This document shows positions 10,018-19,185 of a DNA stretch of 64,000 nucleotides, piece after piece (the first letter of the stretch is position 1; the number at the start of each line of letters is the position of its first letter). This DNA is from Halobacillus litoralis (GTDB lineage Bacteria; Bacillota; Bacilli; Bacillales; Halobacillaceae). The notes under the pieces were generated by a model. That model was not told where the DNA came from. It searched no databases and saw nothing but the letters and a program-made list of their open reading frames with translations. The stretch spans positions 434,001 through 498,000 of the forward strand of contig NZ_JAIVAJ010000001.1 in NCBI RefSeq assembly GCF_020171725.1, given 5' to 3'. Both the position numbers and the translations under genes were made by a program.

Positions 10018-10572
10018 ATGATTACAATGAACGATATCGTACGCGAAGGCCACCCTGCCCTCCGTAAAGTAACGGAAGAGGTCGACCTTCCTCCATCGAA
10101 AGAAGACCAGGAAACCCTCGAAGAAATGCTTCAATATCTGAAGAACAGTCAAGACGAGGTTGTATGCGACCGATATGGTCTTCGTCCTGGTGTAGGTCTT
10201 GCCGCCCCGCAGATCAATGTGAACAAACGTATGCTTGCTGTACACTTCGTTGATTTGAAAGATAAATTATATTCTTACGGTTTATACAACCCTCGAATCG
10301 TCAGCCACTCGGTTGAAAGAACGTATTTATCCACTGGTGAAGGGTGCCTGTCTGTGGACCGCGAAGTTCCAGGCTACGTACCGAGATACCGTCGTATTAC
10401 AATTAAGGCGACAGATCTTGAAGGAAACGACGTGAAGCTGCGCCTCAAAGATTATGCAGCCATCGTATTTCAACACGAGATCGACCACTTGAACGGTGTT
10501 ATGTTCTATGATCACATCGATCAAGAAGACCCATTCAAAGAGCCTGAAAACGCTACTCCAGCCGATCAATAA
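10018..10572 (+). CDS. def: Peptide deformylase
   Basis: Removes the formyl group from the initiator methionine of nascent proteins. The 184-aa product (from ATG 10018) carries all three metal-site motifs: GVGLAAPQI (about 58-66), EGCLSV with metal ligand Cys110, and QHEIDH with His153, Glu154 and His157. The insert between the N-terminal helix and motif 1 marks a type 2 (Gram-positive) enzyme like B. subtilis DefB/YkrB. The start [16 protein letters not shown] matches the family start and lies 12 bp from GAAAGG; an ATG four codons upstream would overlap the ribosome site. Confidence 0.96.
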   Translation: MITMNDIVREGHPALRKVTEEVDLPPSKEDQETLEEMLQYLKNSQDEVVCDRYGLRPGVGLAAPQINVNKRMLAVHFVDLKDKLYSYGLYNPRIVSHSVERTYLSTGEGCLSVDREVPGYVPRYRRITIKATDLEGNDVKLRLKDYAAIVFQHEIDHLNGVMFYDHIDQEDPFKEPENATPADQ

Positions 10573-10576
10573 ATAT

Positions 10577-10612
10577 AAAAAGAGCTCAGACATCTTAGTC
10601 TGAGCTCTTTTC
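10577..10612. terminator. Bidirectional terminator between def and the Cof phosphatase
   Basis: AAAAGAGCTCAGAC and its exact complement flank an ATCTTA loop with T-runs on both strands. Confidence 0.9.
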
Positions 10613-10689
10613 TGTGATAAACAGGGAATTAGTTTCTTAATAAGTTGCTTCATATAACATCAGTCATTAAATGATCCGCGTAACAAGAC

Positions 10690-11463
10690 TTACAAAAGGC
10701 CAACTTCATAAATAGCTTTTACAAGTCCCCCATCATTCACGTCTTCTGTCACGTAATCACTCACCTGCTTCGTTTCAAAAACTGCGTTGCCCATCGCTAC
10801 TCCGACACCGGCTGCTTCAATCATCTCTACGTCATTCAGCCCATCCCCAAAAGCATAGGAATCCTCGATCTGCAGTCCAGCGGCTTCAATCAGTTTCTTG
10901 ATTCCTTCTGCTTTAGAACCGCCTGAAGGCAGAACGTCACAGGAATACTGGTGCCAACGAATGTAATCAAACTCATCGTGCTTCTGGCGGTATTCGTCAA
11001 TTTCATCCCCCTCACAGAAAAGAAGGGATTGATAAATTTCACGCGTTTCATAGAATGAAGCATCGACAGGAGGATGGTCCATGTAAAGGGATCCCAGGCT
11101 CTTTTGGATATGAGCGTGATCGGGAGTCGTTGCTTTCATACCTTCGTGATTCATGAACACCATTGGATGGTCATTCGATTCAGCATCCGCATGCAAGGCT
11201 TTCAGATGCTCTGTAGAAAGTGGGTTTTTATACACGACTTCCCCTTCAAAAACAACATATTGTCCGTTGAAACTTACGAAGGTATCGATTCCAAGTGTGT
11301 CCCGAAGCTCTTTATACATAAATGGAGCTCTTCCTGTAGCAATAGCGACAAAGACTCCCGCATCTTTAAGGTCTTGAATAGCCTGCTTCGTCTCGATCGG
11401 CAGTTCTTTCTCATGATTCAGAAGGGTGCCGTCTATATCAAAGAATGCAATTTTCTTTTTCAT
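10690..11463 (-). CDS. ykrA: HAD-superfamily Cof-type sugar/cofactor phosphatase (YkrA-like)
   Basis: The 257-aa protein has the HAD motif I FFDIDGTLL with nucleophile Asp9 and Asp11, motif II VAIATGR, a C2B-type cap domain, motif III lysine in GGSKAEGIK, and motif IV FGDGLNDVEMIE. These place it in the Cof subfamily (IIB), which hydrolyses small phosphorylated metabolites with Mg2+; the substrate cannot be told from sequence. The position between def and rpoY-rnjA matches ykrA of B. subtilis. It is monocistronic. Confidence 0.88.
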   Translation of the reverse strand: MKKKIAFFDIDGTLLNHEKELPIETKQAIQDLKDAGVFVAIATGRAPFMYKELRDTLGIDTFVSFNGQYVVFEGEVVYKNPLSTEHLKALHADAESNDHPMVFMNHEGMKATTPDHAHIQKSLGSLYMDHPPVDASFYETREIYQSLLFCEGDEIDEYRQKHDEFDYIRWHQYSCDVLPSGGSKAEGIKKLIEAAGLQIEDSYAFGDGLNDVEMIEAAGVGVAMGNAVFETKQVSDYVTEDVNDGGLVKAIYEVGLL

Positions 11464-11591
11464 GTTTCAACTTCCTCTCCGTTTGAATTCCGCAGTGTTA
11501 TGTAATACTAACAGTGGATAGTATTTGGCTTTACTTTAGCATGACTCGTAAGGTTTGAGAAGAAAAACAACCAATATTCGAAATGTAAATG

Positions 11592-11620
11592 TTTCATTCT
11601 TTACCAAACCGTATTATACT
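11592..11620 (+). promoter_or_regulatory. Candidate promoter of the rpoY-rnjA unit
   Basis: TTTCAT (11592-11597) and TATACT (11615-11620) are 17 bp apart, upstream of the basic micro-ORF and rpoY. The -10 box is good and the -35 weak. Confidence 0.45.
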
Positions 11621-11692
11621 AGAAGTAACAGGGATTGGGCGGTTTAACGTTTTTAGTGCTTTTCTTCATCTTGGAAAGGAGATGGATGCACG

Positions 11693-11764
11693 ATGATGAA
11701 GCGTCTAAGAAGGGTGCTTAGAAAACGTTGGAAAAAACTTATGGAACGAAAAACCTACGCGTGA
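11693..11764 (+). CDS. Very basic 23-aa micro-ORF in the rpoY leader
   Basis: An ATGATG at 11693 follows GAAAGGAG by about 11 bp and opens a 23-codon frame ending in TGA at 11764, 127 bp before rpoY. About half of its residues are Lys or Arg (for example KRLRRVLRKRWKKLMERK). It could be a leader peptide, a small ribosome- or RNA-binding protein, or a chance frame. An alternative ATG at 11686 reads a 12-codon frame in another phase. No homologue is recalled. Confidence 0.4.
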   Translation: MMKRLRRVLRKRWKKLMERKTYA

Positions 11765-11891
11765 ATCTTGAATGGATGGTTTGGAACTCGTTGAACCATT
11801 GCGATTCAGTACCACACACTTAAACAAACGTGCTATGATTGATGACAGGACAAAAATGTGGAAATTATATCTAGTTAGGAGCGATAGAGAA

Positions 11892-12101
11892 ATGATTTTT
11901 AAAGTATTATATCAGGAACATAAAGAAGAAGTTCCTGTTCGCGAACGTACACAGGCCATGTACGTGGAAGCGGAAAAAGAGAGAGAAGTACGAAAGAAGC
12001 TAGCAGAAAAGGGTATTAACATTGAATTCATCCAAGTGCTTAATGAGGATCACTTGGCTTACGAGCAACAGTCAGAAGACTACGCCGTGGAGAACGTGTA
12101 A
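11892..12101 (+). CDS. rpoY: RNA polymerase epsilon subunit RpoY
   Basis: The 69-aa acidic protein beginning MIFKVLYQEHKEEVPVRERT is the small auxiliary subunit of Firmicutes RNA polymerase (YkzG family, about 70 aa). The ATG at 11892 is preceded by TAGGAG and gives the family length; an upstream in-frame extension lacks a ribosome site. It lies 3 bp upstream of rnjA, the same conserved pair as in B. subtilis, linking an RNA polymerase subunit with an RNA-degrading enzyme in one transcript. Confidence 0.93.
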   Translation: MIFKVLYQEHKEEVPVRERTQAMYVEAEKEREVRKKLAEKGINIEFIQVLNEDHLAYEQQSEDYAVENV

Positions 12102-12104
12102 CGG

Positions 12105-13772
12105 ATGAAGTTTGTAAAGAATGACCAGACCGCCGTTTTCGCTTTAGGCGGACTTGGTGAGATCGGTAAAAACACATACGGTGTACAATTCCAAGACGAA
12201 ATCATCCTCATTGATGCTGGAATTAAATTCCCTGAAGACGAACTGCTTGGTATCGATTATGTCATCCCTGACTATACGTACCTTGTTCAGAACCAGGACA
12301 AAATTAAGGGACTCTTTATCACACACGGTCACGAAGACCACATCGGTGGAATCCCTTACTTACTAAAAGAAGTGAATATCCCTATATATGCTGGAAAATT
12401 AGCAGCTGGCCTACTTCGTAATAAACTGGATGAACACGGCTTATTACGAAACACGAAATTACACACAATCGAGGAAGAAGATGTGATCAAGTTCCGTAAA
12501 ACATCGGTATCTTTCTTCCGTACGACACACAGTATTCCAGATTCATTCGGAATCGTTGTAAAGACCCCTCCTGGTAACGTCGTTCACACTGGAGACTTTA
12601 AATTCGATTTCACCCCTGTCGGAGAACCTGCCAATCTAACCAAAATGGCTGAGATTGGAAAAGAAGGAGTTCTCGCCCTGTTATCAGATAGTACGAACGC
12701 CGAAGTGCCTGGCTTTACGAAGTCGGAACGTGTGGTTGGACAAAGTATTCAGGACATCTTCACTCGCGTAGATGGTCGTTTGATTTTTGCAACGTTCGCT
12801 TCGAACATCCACCGTTTACAACAAGTCGTTGAGGCGGCTGTAAGGAATAACCGTAAAGTTGCGGTATTCGGTCGAAGCATGGAAGCATCCATTACAATTG
12901 GACGGGAGTTAGGTTATATCCGCGCCCCGAAGGATACGTTTATCGATGCGCAGCAGATTAACCGTCTTCCTGCAAACGAAGTAGCCATTCTATGTACCGG
13001 ATCTCAAGGTGAACCGATGGCGGCCCTTTCACGTATCGCCAATGGTACGCACCGTCAGATCCAAATTCAGCCAGGCGACACCGTTGTGTTCTCTTCTTCC
13101 CCAATCCCTGGAAACACAATTAGTGTCAGCCGTACAATTAATAAGTTGTACCGTGCAGGAGCAGATGTTATTCACGGTCCATTGAATGACATTCACACAT
13201 CCGGACACGGTAGTCGTGAAGAGATGAAGTTAATGCTTCGACTCATTCAACCTAAGTTCTTTATGCCGATCCACGGTGAGTACCGCATGCAGAAAGAGCA
13301 CGCGAAGCTCAGTCATGACTGTGGAGTTGAACCAGACAACTGTTTCGTTATGGATAACGGAGATGTACTGGCTCTAGGAAAAGATGAAGCGATGGTGGCT
13401 GGCAAGATTCCATCCGGCTCTGTCTACGTAGATGGAAGCGGCATTGGCGATATTGGAAATATCGTTCTCCGTGACCGTCGTATTCTTTCTGAAGAAGGAC
13501 TTGTCATTGTTGTCGTGAGTATCAACATGAAGGAATTCAAGATTGCTTCCGGCCCGGACATCATCTCTCGTGGATTCGTTTATATGAGAGAGTCTGAGGA
13601 CTTAATTAAAGAAGCTCAAAAGCTTGTTAGTTCCCATGTAGAAAAAGTAATGGAACGTCGTACGACCCAATGGTCCGAAATTAAAAATGAGATTACGGAT
13701 ACCATCGCTCCATTCTTATTCGAGAAAACGAAGCGTCGCCCAATGATCCTTCCAATCATTATGGAAGTGTGA
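12105..13772 (+). CDS. rnjA: Ribonuclease J1
   Basis: RNase J1 is a metallo-beta-lactamase/beta-CASP nuclease with 5'-3' exonuclease and endonuclease activity, central to mRNA turnover and rRNA maturation. The 555-aa product has the zinc motif [10 protein letters not shown] (His74, His76, Asp78, His79), the second motif HTGDFKFDF, the beta-CASP segment [10 protein letters not shown], and MPIHGEYRM. Length matches B. subtilis RNase J1 (555). It is translated right after rpoY. Confidence 0.97.
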   Translation: MKFVKNDQTAVFALGGLGEIGKNTYGVQFQDEIILIDAGIKFPEDELLGIDYVIPDYTYLVQNQDKIKGLFITHGHEDHIGGIPYLLKEVNIPIYAGKLAAGLLRNKLDEHGLLRNTKLHTIEEEDVIKFRKTSVSFFRTTHSIPDSFGIVVKTPPGNVVHTGDFKFDFTPVGEPANLTKMAEIGKEGVLALLSDSTNAEVPGFTKSERVVGQSIQDIFTRVDGRLIFATFASNIHRLQQVVEAAVRNNRKVAVFGRSMEASITIGRELGYIRAPKDTFIDAQQINRLPANEVAILCTGSQGEPMAALSRIANGTHRQIQIQPGDTVVFSSSPIPGNTISVSRTINKLYRAGADVIHGPLNDIHTSGHGSREEMKLMLRLIQPKFFMPIHGEYRMQKEHAKLSHDCGVEPDNCFVMDNGDVLALGKDEAMVAGKIPSGSVYVDGSGIGDIGNIVLRDRRILSEEGLVIVVVSINMKEFKIASGPDIISRGFVYMRESEDLIKEAQKLVSSHVEKVMERRTTQWSEIKNEITDTIAPFLFEKTKRRPMILPIIMEV

Positions 13773-13780
13773 TACAAATA

Positions 13781-13816
13781 AGCCCCCGCTGTTAAACAGC
13801 GGGGGCTATTTTTTGT
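13781..13816. terminator. Strong terminator after rnjA
   Basis: AGCCCCCGCTGTT and its complement form a GC-rich 13-bp stem followed by ATTTTTTG on the plus strand. It ends rnjA and abuts the stop of the convergent pyruvate oxidase gene. Confidence 0.93.
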
Positions 13817-13821
13817 GATCA

Positions 13822-15552
13822 TTACGTTAAACGCTTCAGCGCCTTCCTCATATCAGGCAGATCCAGTGTACCGCTTTCGAAGAAGTTCTTGATGATATAA
13901 GAAGAGTAGTTGACCGCAGACTGGTAATCAATATGTCCAGGAAGCGGTGCTTGGTCATCAATCACTACATCGATAACGGCAGGCTTGTTGGATAAGAAGG
14001 CTTGCTGAATTTTCGACTCCAGGTCTTCGAAGGTTTCAATTCGGTATCCTTCTCCCCCGCATGCCTCAGCAAACTTGGCAAAATCCATTTCACCTAAATC
14101 CGTTTCATAATTCAAGTGTCCCATTTGTTCCTGTTCATATTTAATCATACCGATTTTGCTGTTATTCAACACGACCATCTTAATCGGCAAATCGTATTTT
14201 ACAGCAGTCACAAAATCATGCATGACCATAGAAAAACCACCGTCTCCTGCAATGCCAATCACCTGTTTGTCCGGATAAGCAAGCTGTGCAGCGATGGCTC
14301 CAGGTAAAGCACTGCCCATCGTAGCAAGCCATCCTGAAAGCATGAACTTCTGATCGACTAACGGAAGGAACCTTGATACCCAGACGGTCGAGTTTCCGAC
14401 ATCGCCAGAAATGACAGCTCCTGGTTTCATGACTTTTTCAAGTTGATACATCACTTGTGGTGCATGAATCGGGTTATCCTGAGAACGTTTCTCTTCCTGC
14501 AAAGCAATATGCCAGTCCTTCATTTTATCTTGATACTTAACGAGGTAGTCTCTTGATTCCGCAGGCACTACCATTTCCATAAGGGCTTGCATCGTTGCTT
14601 TTGCATCACCTGGAAGTCCAACATCAACCGGATAGTGCTTTCCGATGTTGGCAGGCTCATTATCAATTTGAATCGCCTTCACGTGGTCCGGCAGGAAGTC
14701 TCGATACGGGAACTGCGTACCTACCAGAATGAGAAGATCGGTCTCCTTCACAGCATGGTAAGCTGGCTTCGTACCGATTTGACCATGCTGCCCTAGGTTA
14801 TATGGATGATGATCAGGAATCACCCCTTTGGCAAGCAGACTAAGCACGATGGGTGCCTGAATGGTCTCTGCAAAAGAAAGCAGCGATTCTCGAGCGTGCT
14901 TCGTACCCTGACCGGCTAAAATCAAAGGTTTCTCAGCCGCTTCAATAAGTTCACGCGCTTTATTCAAATCATTCGCTGCAGGCATCATTTCCGGTTTCAC
15001 ATACCCTGGAGATGTCAGCCTCGGTTCGTCCTTGAACTTCTTAGCAAAAAGATCATCCGGGACGATGAGCACGGAGACCCCACGCTCGGCATAAGCCTGA
15101 CGGATCGCCTGATTCATTAGATCAGGGAGCTGAACTTCCGTTTCCACTCGTTTATTAAAAACGGCTACGTCGTCAAACATCCGCTCTAAATTGATCTCTT
15201 GAAAGGCTTCTGTACCAATTTCAGTACTGTTCACCTGTCCAACAATCGCTAAAACAGGGACGTTATCCGCCTTCGCGTCGTACAGTCCATTCATTAAGTG
15301 GATGGCTCCAGGACCAGCGATCGCCAAGGTGACGCCGAGCTGCCCTGTTACCTTGGCGTAGGAAGAAGCAGCAAGTGCTCCTGTCTCTTCATGTCTGACT
15401 TGAATGAACTGTATATCTTCTTGTTTTTTCCGCAAATCCTCGACAAATTCATTGACGGAATCGCCGGGTAAGCCGAATACATGTTTTACATTTTGGGAAA
15501 TGAGTTGGTCTACTAGAACTTCACCTGTTCGTTTTTGAAACATATCCTTCAC
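13822..15552 (-). CDS. Thiamine diphosphate-dependent pyruvate oxidase (YdaP/SpxB-like)
   Basis: The 576-aa protein has the three-domain layout of TPP enzymes of the acetolactate synthase/pyruvate oxidase group: N-terminal PYR domain with catalytic Glu in VRHEETGALAAS, central FAD-type domain, and C-terminal PP domain with GIAGDGGFSMVMHDF...NNSKIG. The closest named family is pyruvate oxidase (B. subtilis YdaP, about 574 aa; PoxB/SpxB), which converts pyruvate to acetyl phosphate or acetate. Absence of a ferredoxin or lipid-binding tail does not decide between oxygen- and quinone-linked forms. It is monocistronic. An acetolactate synthase role is less likely because it stands alone. Confidence 0.83.
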   Translation of the reverse strand: MKDMFQKRTGEVLVDQLISQNVKHVFGLPGDSVNEFVEDLRKKQEDIQFIQVRHEETGALAASSYAKVTGQLGVTLAIAGPGAIHLMNGLYDAKADNVPVLAIVGQVNSTEIGTEAFQEINLERMFDDVAVFNKRVETEVQLPDLMNQAIRQAYAERGVSVLIVPDDLFAKKFKDEPRLTSPGYVKPEMMPAANDLNKARELIEAAEKPLILAGQGTKHARESLLSFAETIQAPIVLSLLAKGVIPDHHPYNLGQHGQIGTKPAYHAVKETDLLILVGTQFPYRDFLPDHVKAIQIDNEPANIGKHYPVDVGLPGDAKATMQALMEMVVPAESRDYLVKYQDKMKDWHIALQEEKRSQDNPIHAPQVMYQLEKVMKPGAVISGDVGNSTVWVSRFLPLVDQKFMLSGWLATMGSALPGAIAAQLAYPDKQVIGIAGDGGFSMVMHDFVTAVKYDLPIKMVVLNNSKIGMIKYEQEQMGHLNYETDLGEMDFAKFAEACGGEGYRIETFEDLESKIQQAFLSNKPAVIDVVIDDQAPLPGHIDYQSAVNYSSYIIKNFFESGTLDLPDMRKALKRLT

Positions 15553-15605
15553 CTCAACTTATAGCGTATAACCTTCTTATTTCCCATATGAAAAGTTCTT
15601 AAACG

Positions 15606-15642
15606 AAAAAAAAGACGCCTTCCAAAAGTGGAGGCGCCCCGT
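15606..15642 (-). terminator. Terminator of ktrC
   Basis: On the minus strand GGCGCCTCCA, a CTTT loop and TGGAAGGCGTC form an imperfect stem followed by eight Ts. Confidence 0.75.
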
Positions 15643-15667
15643 TCTCTATATTGCAGCAAGCATTTAA

Positions 15668-15695
15668 GAATACCTTTTATTAATAAAAGGTATTC
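15668..15695. repeat. Perfect 28-bp palindrome in the ktrC 3' region
   Basis: GAATACCTTTTATT is followed immediately by its exact reverse complement, giving an uninterrupted 28-bp palindrome 17 bp after the ktrC stop and before a normal terminator. As RNA it would form a loop-poor hairpin; as DNA it could be a binding site. Confidence 0.9.
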
Positions 15696-15711
15696 AAAGT
15701 TGGATGCTTCT

Positions 15712-16377
15712 TTAGTCTTCAACGACCAAGTTTTTCTCAAATCGACTGATATCTTTATCTGCACCGATAACGATCAATACATCACTCTCTCTAATTTCTT
15801 CTGTCGCCATAGGTGATACGATGACATCTTTTTTACGCTTAATAGCCACGACGTTACACCCATACTGCGCACGAATATCAAGATCGACTAATGTACGGCC
15901 GCTCATTTTGCTACCAGCCTTCACCTCGACAACACTATGGTCGTCAGACAGTTCGATGTAATCGAGAATATTGTTGGAGATAATGTTGTGGGCGATACGT
16001 TTCCCCATGTCCCTCTCAGGGTGTACGACGTGATCGGCACCTATTTTGTTCAATACCTTCTCATGGTAATCATTTTGCGCCTTGACGGTAATCGTCTTGA
16101 TGCCAAGTTCCTTTAACATCAATGCTGTCAGAATACTTGCTTGAATGTTGTCACCAATCGCCACAATGACATGGTCGATATTTCTAAGGCCTAACTCTTT
16201 TAACACATTCTCATCTGTAGAATCAGCGATGACTGCATGCGCAGCAATGTCTCTATATTCATTGACTTTATCCTCATCTAAATCAAGAGCCAGAACTTCC
16301 ATGCCTTCACGGCTTAACTCGCGGCAGATGCTGCCTCCAAATCGTCCCAACCCGATAACTGCGAATTCTTTTTTCAT
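15712..16377 (-). CDS. ktrC: Potassium uptake regulatory subunit KtrC (RCK protein)
   Basis: Cytoplasmic gating ring of a Ktr potassium transporter. The 221-aa protein consists of an RCK_N Rossmann domain with VIGLGRFGGSI (about 7-17) and acidic Asp at the end of strand 2, and an RCK_C domain (about 135-221) that in Bacillus and Staphylococcus binds c-di-AMP. The length equals B. subtilis KtrC (221). The membrane partner of KtrC type, KtrD, is encoded at 51778-53136 in this window. KtrA (222 aa) is the alternative; sequence start MKKEFAVIGLGRFGGS and lack of an adjacent ktrB favour KtrC. Confidence 0.9.
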   Translation of the reverse strand: MKKEFAVIGLGRFGGSICRELSREGMEVLALDLDEDKVNEYRDIAAHAVIADSTDENVLKELGLRNIDHVIVAIGDNIQASILTALMLKELGIKTITVKAQNDYHEKVLNKIGADHVVHPERDMGKRIAHNIISNNILDYIELSDDHSVVEVKAGSKMSGRTLVDLDIRAQYGCNVVAIKRKKDVIVSPMATEEIRESDVLIVIGADKDISRFEKNLVVED

Positions 16378-16466
16378 TATGAGCTTCCTCCATATTCCAT
16401 GAAATCTAACGTTATTCTACCACATAACTGGTCCTATTGTCTGTCGGATGGCGCGGAATAAACGCT

Positions 16467-16508
16467 TTAAAAAAGAAGATGGATCGCTATTTCGATCCAC
16501 CTTCTTTG
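16467..16508 (-). terminator. Terminator of the cyd operon
   Basis: On the minus strand GAAGGTGGATCG and CGATCCATCTTC flank an AAATAG loop and are followed by TTTTTTAA, a few bases after the cydB stop. Confidence 0.88.
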
Positions 16509-16510
16509 CA

Positions 16511-17524
16511 CTATTTCTTCCCTTTTACATAATCCGCATCGAAAAGGAATAAACGCATCAATAAGATTAAGGAAGGTATCAACAGACACAATCCCGCAAT
16601 GAATACGACAATTAATGAAATCGCCATCGTTTCGTTCGTCACACCACTCGAAATTGTGATAAAAGGACGTAGGATGTACGGAAGATGGGAAGCTCCGTAC
16701 CCAAAGAATGCAAATAAGAATTGGAACATCACAGAGACAAATGCCCAACCATAATACTTTCCTTGATAGACTAGAAATACTGCAATCATGAAGAAGGCTA
16801 CTGATATTCCGAATACCCACCAGAGATCAAGCGCACTCTCATAGTGGTCATAGTTCTGCTGACTGAGTGCAATGAATGTTGTCAAGCTGGCAATGATAGT
16901 AGGTGAACTCCAGAACAGAGCGTACTTCCTCACCAGTTCCAACGCCGGCTCGTCTCCCGCTCTATTGGCGTAATACGCGAGAAACATCGCACTGATGTAG
17001 AGGACGGATACAATAGCCAGGAAAACGACACTCCATGAATACGGGCTCGTTAACAGTTCCCTGTAAAGCAGCTGGACACCATTTGCGGTTTCTTCTATGA
17101 AACCACCTTCAGAAATCGTGAGTGCTGTCGAAAGGGATGCCGGTATTAGCAGCCCTGTAGCTCCATAAAGAAACATATAGAATGCATTATCCTTGGACCC
17201 ATAACTCTCAAAAGCATAGAAAGAACCACGAATCGCTATGAGCACGATTGCAATACTTCCCGGGATTAATAAGGATTGGCCGTAGTAATAAGCTGTGTCC
17301 GGAAAGAATCCGACCAGCCCTACGAAGAAGAAGACGAAAAAGACGTTCGTTACTTCCCAAACGGGAGAAAGATAACGGGAGATCAACTGATTCATAATAT
17401 GATCTTTCTTTGTCATCCTCGCATAATAGGCAAAAAACCCGGCCCCGAAATCAATCGAGGCCACGATGAGGTAGCCATATAGGAAGAACCAAAGAACTGT
17501 AATTCCTATTAATTCATAACTCAT
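16511..17524 (-). CDS. cydB: Cytochrome bd-type quinol oxidase subunit II
   Basis: The 337-aa membrane protein has about eight hydrophobic segments and begins like the CydB/YthB family (YELIGITVLWFFLYGYLIVASIDFGAG). It stabilises the haem-bearing subunit I in the terminal oxidase that reduces O2 to water with electrons from quinol. Its ATG overlaps the cydA stop by 4 bp. No cydCD assembly genes follow: the nearby ABC pair is not of the CydCD type and is on a separate transcript. Confidence 0.92.
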   Translation of the reverse strand: MSYELIGITVLWFFLYGYLIVASIDFGAGFFAYYARMTKKDHIMNQLISRYLSPVWEVTNVFFVFFFVGLVGFFPDTAYYYGQSLLIPGSIAIVLIAIRGSFYAFESYGSKDNAFYMFLYGATGLLIPASLSTALTISEGGFIEETANGVQLLYRELLTSPYSWSVVFLAIVSVLYISAMFLAYYANRAGDEPALELVRKYALFWSSPTIIASLTTFIALSQQNYDHYESALDLWWVFGISVAFFMIAVFLVYQGKYYGWAFVSVMFQFLFAFFGYGASHLPYILRPFITISSGVTNETMAISLIVVFIAGLCLLIPSLILLMRLFLFDADYVKGKK

Positions 17525-18882
17525 GACTTGTCATCCTCCTTCGTAGCAGCAATTTGCGGGAACCTGTGCTCAAGTTCAAGCTCTGCCGGGTTGTCTTTGA
17601 ACATCTTTCTAAGGACGACCACACAACCGACGCCCAGTACAACATAAAGGGCGAAGAACAACCAGAACATCGCCCCTACATAAGGGGATGTTGTTGCAGC
17701 TTCTGTCACCGTCATAAAGCCTCGCATAATCCAAGGCTGACGGCCGACTTCGGCATAGATCCACCCGAACTCGATGGCGAGCATCGAAAGCGGTCCGGCA
17801 ACGGCAATACCTGCCAGGATCAATCGATTGTGCTCATTCCACTTCTTGATCTTCCAGAAGACGAGGAACAACATCGAAATGCCTAATGTATAGAAACCGA
17901 TCGTTACCATAAGGTCGAACATATAGTGAATCCAGAGTGGTGGCCGCTCGTCTTCAGGTGTTTCTTCCAACCCTTGCACCTCTGCATTAAAATCACCATA
18001 AGCGAGGAAGCTTAAAGCATTCGGTATTCGAATCGCATTCTCCACTTCATTGTTTTCATTCAACGTTCCGAACACGACAAGATCCGCTCCTGCCTCCGTT
18101 TCAAAGTGCCACTCACCTGCTGCCAATTTCTCTGGCTGGTGTTCGGCAAGGAATTTAGCAGATAAGTCGCCGGCTACAGCTGTTAGGATGGCAAAGATGA
18201 ACATCATAGAAACTGTTAGTTTCAATGCTTTTTTGTGATAAGCGGAGCCTTTTTTCAACAAGATCGAAATGGCTGCAATCGCCGCTAGAACGGCTGCTGC
18301 GGTGAGATAGGAAGACGAAACAACGTGGAACACCTTTGTTGGTGTAGCCGGATTGAACATCGCTGCTAACGGATCAATCGCTGTAATCGTTCCATTCTCC
18401 ATATCAAATCCTTGAGGCTGGTTCATGAATGAGTTCACCGTCGTGATGAAGAACGCAGACATCGTTCCGCCGATCACAACTGGTATCGACAGCAGCCAGT
18501 GGTATATCGGGTTTTTGAAACGATCCCATGTATATAAATAAATCCCTAAGAAAATCGCTTCAAAGAAGAAAGCGAAGGTCTCCATAAATAGAGGCAGTGC
18601 AATGACATTTCCGGCGAAACGCATGAAGCTTGGCCAAATTAAGGAGAGTTGCAAACCTATCGCCGTTCCTGTCACGACCCCTACTGCTACCGTAATGGTG
18701 TACCCTCTCGTCCAACGTCTTGCAAGCAGTGTGTAGTGAGGGTCTTTTTTCTTGATTCCGATTAGTTCAGCTACTGACACTAAAACAGGAACCCCTACCC
18801 CAAGCGTTGCAAAGATGGCATGGAAGAGAAGAGTCATAGATGTTAAGAGACGACTGATCGTCGCACCATCTAATTCAAACAT
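17521..18882 (-). CDS. cydA: Cytochrome bd-type quinol oxidase subunit I
   Basis: Haem-bearing subunit of a quinol oxidase in the cytoplasmic membrane. The 453-aa product (ATG 18882 after GTGAGGAGG) has nine or so membrane segments, the haem-ligand His21 in LLFHAIFATLGVG, a second likely ligand in KVFHVVSSSY, and the hallmark GRQPW in WIYAEVGRQPW. The Q-loop between the middle helices is short, as in the YthA/cyanide-insensitive group, rather than the long-loop E. coli type. A 37-codon upstream extension would read across the Rex box region and is rejected. Regulation by Rex is indicated by the operator upstream. Confidence 0.93.
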   Translation of the reverse strand: MFELDGATISRLLTSMTLLFHAIFATLGVGVPVLVSVAELIGIKKKDPHYTLLARRWTRGYTITVAVGVVTGTAIGLQLSLIWPSFMRFAGNVIALPLFMETFAFFFEAIFLGIYLYTWDRFKNPIYHWLLSIPVVIGGTMSAFFITTVNSFMNQPQGFDMENGTITAIDPLAAMFNPATPTKVFHVVSSSYLTAAAVLAAIAAISILLKKGSAYHKKALKLTVSMMFIFAILTAVAGDLSAKFLAEHQPEKLAAGEWHFETEAGADLVVFGTLNENNEVENAIRIPNALSFLAYGDFNAEVQGLEETPEDERPPLWIHYMFDLMVTIGFYTLGISMLFLVFWKIKKWNEHNRLILAGIAVAGPLSMLAIEFGWIYAEVGRQPWIMRGFMTVTEAATTSPYVGAMFWLFFALYVVLGVGCVVVLRKMFKDNPAELELEHRFPQIAATKEDDKS

Positions 18883-18984
18883 TTCAATTTCCTCCTCACG
18901 AATCAATCTATCAATTATTGCGAGTTTGTCTATGTTCAGTATAAAAGGTGTAACCGTTTCATGGTTCATCGGTTGTTGACGATT

Positions 18985-19002
18985 TTGTGACAAACTTCAC
19001 AA
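18985..19002 (-). promoter_or_regulatory. Rex (redox repressor) operator upstream of cydA
   Basis: TTGTGACAAACTTCACAA is an exact match to the Rex consensus TTGTGA-N6-TCACAA. It lies about 100 bp upstream of the cydA start, next to a weak candidate promoter (TTGTAG-17 bp-TTAAAC read on the minus strand). Rex leaves its sites when NADH/NAD+ rises, so cydAB should be induced under oxygen limitation. Confidence 0.9.
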
Positions 19003-19147
19003 ACGTTTAATTTGCACTCAGAATACACTACAATATTTCATTTGTCTAAAGATTTACTTGCAAAACTATTACCCTCTATCGACCAAAACGTAACGCCATC
19101 CTGCATTACCAAGCATCTTGAGGGGTTTTTGACAAAAGTTTGAACAA

Positions 19148-19178
19148 AGAAAAACACCTACTATTGAAGTAGGTGTTT
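19148..19178. terminator. Terminator of the ABC exporter operon
   Basis: AAACACCTACT and AGTAGGTGTTT flank a short loop, with T-runs on both strands; it follows the stop of the 610-aa ABC protein by 7 bp. Confidence 0.88.
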
Positions 19179-19185
19179 CCTTTTT

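Noticed and set aside
18883..18993. 37-codon N-terminal extension of cydA
   Set aside because: The family starts MFEL.., the GAGGAGG site is inside the extension, and the extension begins at the Rex box.
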